The notes under the pieces: generated by a model | What the model was told of the DNA's origin: nothing | Databases searched by the model: none | What the model saw: the letters and a program-made list of their open reading frames with translations, nothing else | Made by a program: the position numbers and the translations under genes | Shown: in pieces, positions 63,901 through 64,000 of the stretch | Layout of the letters: each line of letters opens with the position of its first letter | Numbering within the stretch: the first letter of the stretch is position 1 | Origin: Hexactinellida sp. DTS-2022 | Taxonomy: Eukaryota; Porifera; Hexactinellida | Assembly: GCA_028753945.1 (NCBI GenBank) | Contig: JAPNXP010000016.1 | Location: forward strand, 1,302,001 to 1,366,000 | Reading direction: 5' to 3' | Length of the DNA: 64,000 nt

Positions 63901-64000
63901 CAAGAGACGGGCTGTCCTCGCGGGAGAGAACTACAGTTGTTCTTAATTCGCCACTGTCTGCATTCAAGCTAAATTTGTCTAAAAGGATTAAAAAATTTAC
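48794..64000 (-). CDS. Cadherin gene A, 11 exons seen, 5' end outside window
   Basis: Exons, in transcript order: 63978-63860, 63780-63574, 61690-61457, 61231-57218, 56221-55974, 55711-55432, 55090-54956, 54473-54279, 50161-50071, 49601-49384 and 48901-48794. At least 15 cadherin-repeat boundaries are followed by a non-cadherin membrane-proximal domain, one transmembrane helix and a tail of about 130-140 residues ending SISAI. The plan resembles long CDH23/PCDH15-type cadherins; this is judged from layout and motifs, and orthology was not tested. Most junctions match in phase; those flanking 50071-50161 are tentative. Confidence 0.85.
48902..49383. other. Gene A last intron, nothing recognised
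   Basis: 482 bp, AT-rich. Confidence 0.5.
49384..49601 (-). CDS. Gene A exon, cytoplasmic tail
   Basis: Encodes YIGKRSIKRSDDFVYGG, LTGPQRGMVLNQAEIVPEP and an acidic end MDLFVDEIPEDEFISG. The acceptor (AACACTAG|G) enters in phase 2 and the donor (AAGTG|GTGAGT) leaves in phase 1. An alternative acceptor 27 bp upstream (TCTTTCCAG) keeps the same frame. Confidence 0.75.
49602..50070. other. Gene A intron, nothing recognised
   Basis: 469 bp, AT-rich. Confidence 0.45.
50071..50161 (-). CDS. Gene A short tail exon, borders tentative
   Basis: Encodes LMHAILSIDNPATYLSELGE, a coherent helical segment. The donor ATG|GTTTCA at 50070 gives the phase needed by the next exon. At the 5' side the acceptor may be CTTTCAAG (50162) or the stronger-looking TCTCCCCAG (exon start about 50142). 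Only the latter fits the frame of the transmembrane exon if that exon ends at 54279. Confidence 0.5.
50527..50630. mobile_element. Degraded foldback hairpin MITE
   Basis: Diverged copy of the 5611-5740 family: AATCTAAAATTACACC, GGAGGCACTATAC, GATTAATAGTGCCTCC. Confidence 0.65.
51530..51758. mobile_element. hAT-like MITE, uninterrupted relative of 17261-18524
   Basis: The ends CAGGCCTTCATCTAG and CAGATGAAGGCCTG are inverted. The flanks CTCCCAGC and CTCCCAAC match at 7 of 8. It provides the empty site for the Harbinger-like insertion at 17378-18423. Confidence 0.88.
52207..52801. mobile_element. Inverted-repeat element with GGTCCGGCCGGACTAAAT units
   Basis: The ends CAGTCACGAAACATTCGGTC and GACCGAATATTTCGTGACAG mirror each other. 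GGTCCGTGTTGTTTTGGTCC is repeated near both ends. No target duplication found. A fragment of the end (CGAATATTTCGTGACAGG) recurs at 57081-57100. Confidence 0.65.
54279..54473 (-). CDS. Gene A exon: transmembrane helix
   Basis: Encodes IDDSFSDLSNICEGKILSVS, a linker, and the hydrophobic helix MYLIIIFCAVIILCGCLANV followed by LALYQ. Phase 0 entry matches the previous exon. The 3' border may be 54279 (TTT|GTTAAA, phase 0) or 54283 (AAAG|GTTTGT, phase 2). Confidence 0.82.
54474..54955. other. Gene A intron with a Tigger-like MITE
   Basis: Positions 54673-54853 are the MITE. Positions 54858-54898 hold an end fragment of a pogo-like family (GTTCGTACTAACGAGGTTC) seen whole at 62069-62240. Confidence 0.65.
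54673..54853. mobile_element. Tigger-like MITE (CTTAATAGAG family)
   Basis: The ends are CAGTCGACTCAGCTTAATAG and GGCTCTATTAAGCGGAGTCG. The last bases of the right end are lost where another repeat fragment joins. Confidence 0.75.
54956..55090 (-). CDS. Gene A exon: second half of membrane-adjacent domain
   Basis: Encodes ILIYEVKEHVVGTTVFSDLT, GVFFYAIQTIGG and SLVQQTDLLRK. Phase 0 at both ends. Predicted strand, strand, helix completes the fold begun in the exon at 55432-55711. Confidence 0.85.
55091..55431. other. Gene A intron, nothing recognised
   Basis: 341 bp, AT-rich. Confidence 0.45.
55432..55711 (-). CDS. Gene A exon: last cadherin repeat, then start of membrane-adjacent domain
   Basis: Encodes FKIDSTTGVLITNAVFTV, FEVTASDQDTVTSRSTVESF, then, after VISIVDNDYLL, the non-cadherin LIVVDDNVAKTLLCLDALVA and KLVEITSFQ. 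Enters in phase 2 (joining GTG CA|A) and leaves in phase 0. Confidence 0.88.
55974..56221 (-). CDS. Gene A exon, cadherin repeat
   Basis: Encodes a Cys-containing linker (FCNPLNTNQARLVGTECKLF), the boundary LTVTDINDNNPVF and VVTIQATDADLSDAGEV. The donor GTGCA|GTAAGT leaves in phase 2. Confidence 0.9.
56222..57217. other. Gene A intron, 1.0 kb
   Basis: Holds the MITE at 56315-56482 and a TTTG-rich run at 56640-56690. No other feature. Confidence 0.6.
56315..56482. mobile_element. Tigger-like MITE, best preserved copy
   Basis: CAGTCGACTCCGCTTAATAG and CTATTAAGCGGAGTCGACTG are exact complements with TA on both sides. Confidence 0.88.
57218..61231 (-). CDS. Gene A giant exon, 1338 codons, ~12 cadherin repeats
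   Basis: A single exon of 4014 bp, phase 0 at both ends (acceptor TTTTCTAG|AAT, donor AATACA|GTGAGT). Twelve repeat boundaries are visible in order: VEDENDNSPIF, LDSNDNEPIF, NDLNDVAPSF, LDENDNVPIF, SDTNDNPPAF, LDINDRIPYF, IDANNHAPVF, TDANDHAPVF, IDVNDNPPII, IDINEHPPVF, TDVNDQTPYF and SDENDIPPMF. Most repeats keep LDRE and DxD calcium motifs. The repeats bind calcium between successive domains and form a stiff extracellular rod. No EGF or LamG domain interrupts them. Confidence 0.95.
61335..61416. mobile_element. Short pogo/Tigger-like MITE in a 225-bp intron
   Basis: AGGTAAACCTCCCAAAGCGG and its complement with TA flanks. A shorter form of the element at 14992-15176. It fills over a third of the intron. 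Confidence 0.8.
61457..61690 (-). CDS. Gene A exon, cadherin repeat
   Basis: Encodes VALDLIDRETQASYELIILA, QDNGTPVRQGTS, the boundary ITVLDANDNAPSF and ISESALTASTVTL. Phase 0 at both ends. Confidence 0.92.
61691..63573. other. Gene A intron, 1.9 kb
   Basis: Holds a TG run near 62020-62048, the MITE at 62069-62240, a TATTTGGTA-rich stretch at 62285-62330, and TTGGATATA tandem units at 62980-63030. The motif GGATATAGTGATAATTT recurs at 63022, 63113 and 63295. Confidence 0.6.
62069..62240. mobile_element. pogo-like MITE (ACCTCGTTAGACGAAC family)
   Basis: CAGTAGAACCTCGTTAGACG and CGTACTAACGAGGTTCAGCTG are inverted with TA flanks. Confidence 0.75.
63574..63780 (-). CDS. Gene A exon, cadherin repeat
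   Basis: Encodes the boundary IEVTDINDHNPEF, ISASILENSAVGTSVTSVTT, SDLDDGENGRVTLSIIGG. Phase 0 at both ends. Confidence 0.92.
63860..63978 (-). CDS. Gene A exon, most upstream one visible
   Basis: Encodes KFSLNADSGELRTTVVLSRE and VLVEVTDGTNTVP. Enters in phase 1 and leaves in phase 0, so more exons lie to the right of the window. Confidence 0.88.

Overview
The window is AT-rich metazoan DNA. Two very large cadherin genes on the minus strand carry genuine spliced exons with GT/AG borders and matching phases, and their introns are packed with small transposons (hAT-, pogo/Tigger- and Harbinger-like). An intact-looking DIRS-type retrotransposon and a MULE DNA transposon lie at the left. There are no operons, and I recognise no rRNA or tRNA. 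Long extracellular cadherins with few other domains, plus a tyrosine-recombinase retroelement, suit an early-branching animal such as a sponge or cnidarian. That placement is inference; the sequence does not name the species.

Layout from left to right. At 78-1950 is a MULE with long inverted ends and a FLYWCH-type transposase gene. At 2289-3358 one inverted-repeat element carries a second (hAT MITE) inside it. At 4.74-5.74 kb is an old, reversed copy of the repeat unit that later forms a large array. At 5.75-12.49 kb an inverted pair of repeat copies has been split by a DIRS element (6307-11206) and by a 476-bp MITE. From 12.68 to 48.09 kb runs cadherin gene B (minus strand, 18 exons seen, at least 14 cadherin-repeat boundaries). 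It starts with a signal peptide at 48091, and its 3' part is not in the window. Its largest intron (24496-35286, 10.8 kb) is filled mainly by an 8.7-kb tandem array. From 48.79 kb to the right edge runs cadherin gene A (minus strand, 11 exons seen). Its 5' end is beyond the window, and it ends in a transmembrane helix, a short cytoplasmic tail and a stop at 48794.

Genes A and B are arranged head to tail, with only 702 bp between the stop of A and the ATG of B. A looks like a long CDH23/PCDH15-style adhesion receptor: cadherin repeats, a predicted ferredoxin-like membrane-adjacent domain, one transmembrane helix and a C-terminus that fits a class I PDZ ligand. B starts as a secreted or membrane cadherin, but its anchor is not visible. 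The exon plans differ sharply. A has one 4014-bp exon holding about twelve repeats, while B is cut into exons of roughly 60-150 codons.

The gene models were made by eye from open frames, splice signals and phase continuity. Junctions are firm except around the first cytoplasmic exons of A (50.07-54.28 kb) and the 3' border of the last visible exon of B. Several transposon insertions are supported by target-site duplications, and three by an uninterrupted related copy elsewhere in the window.
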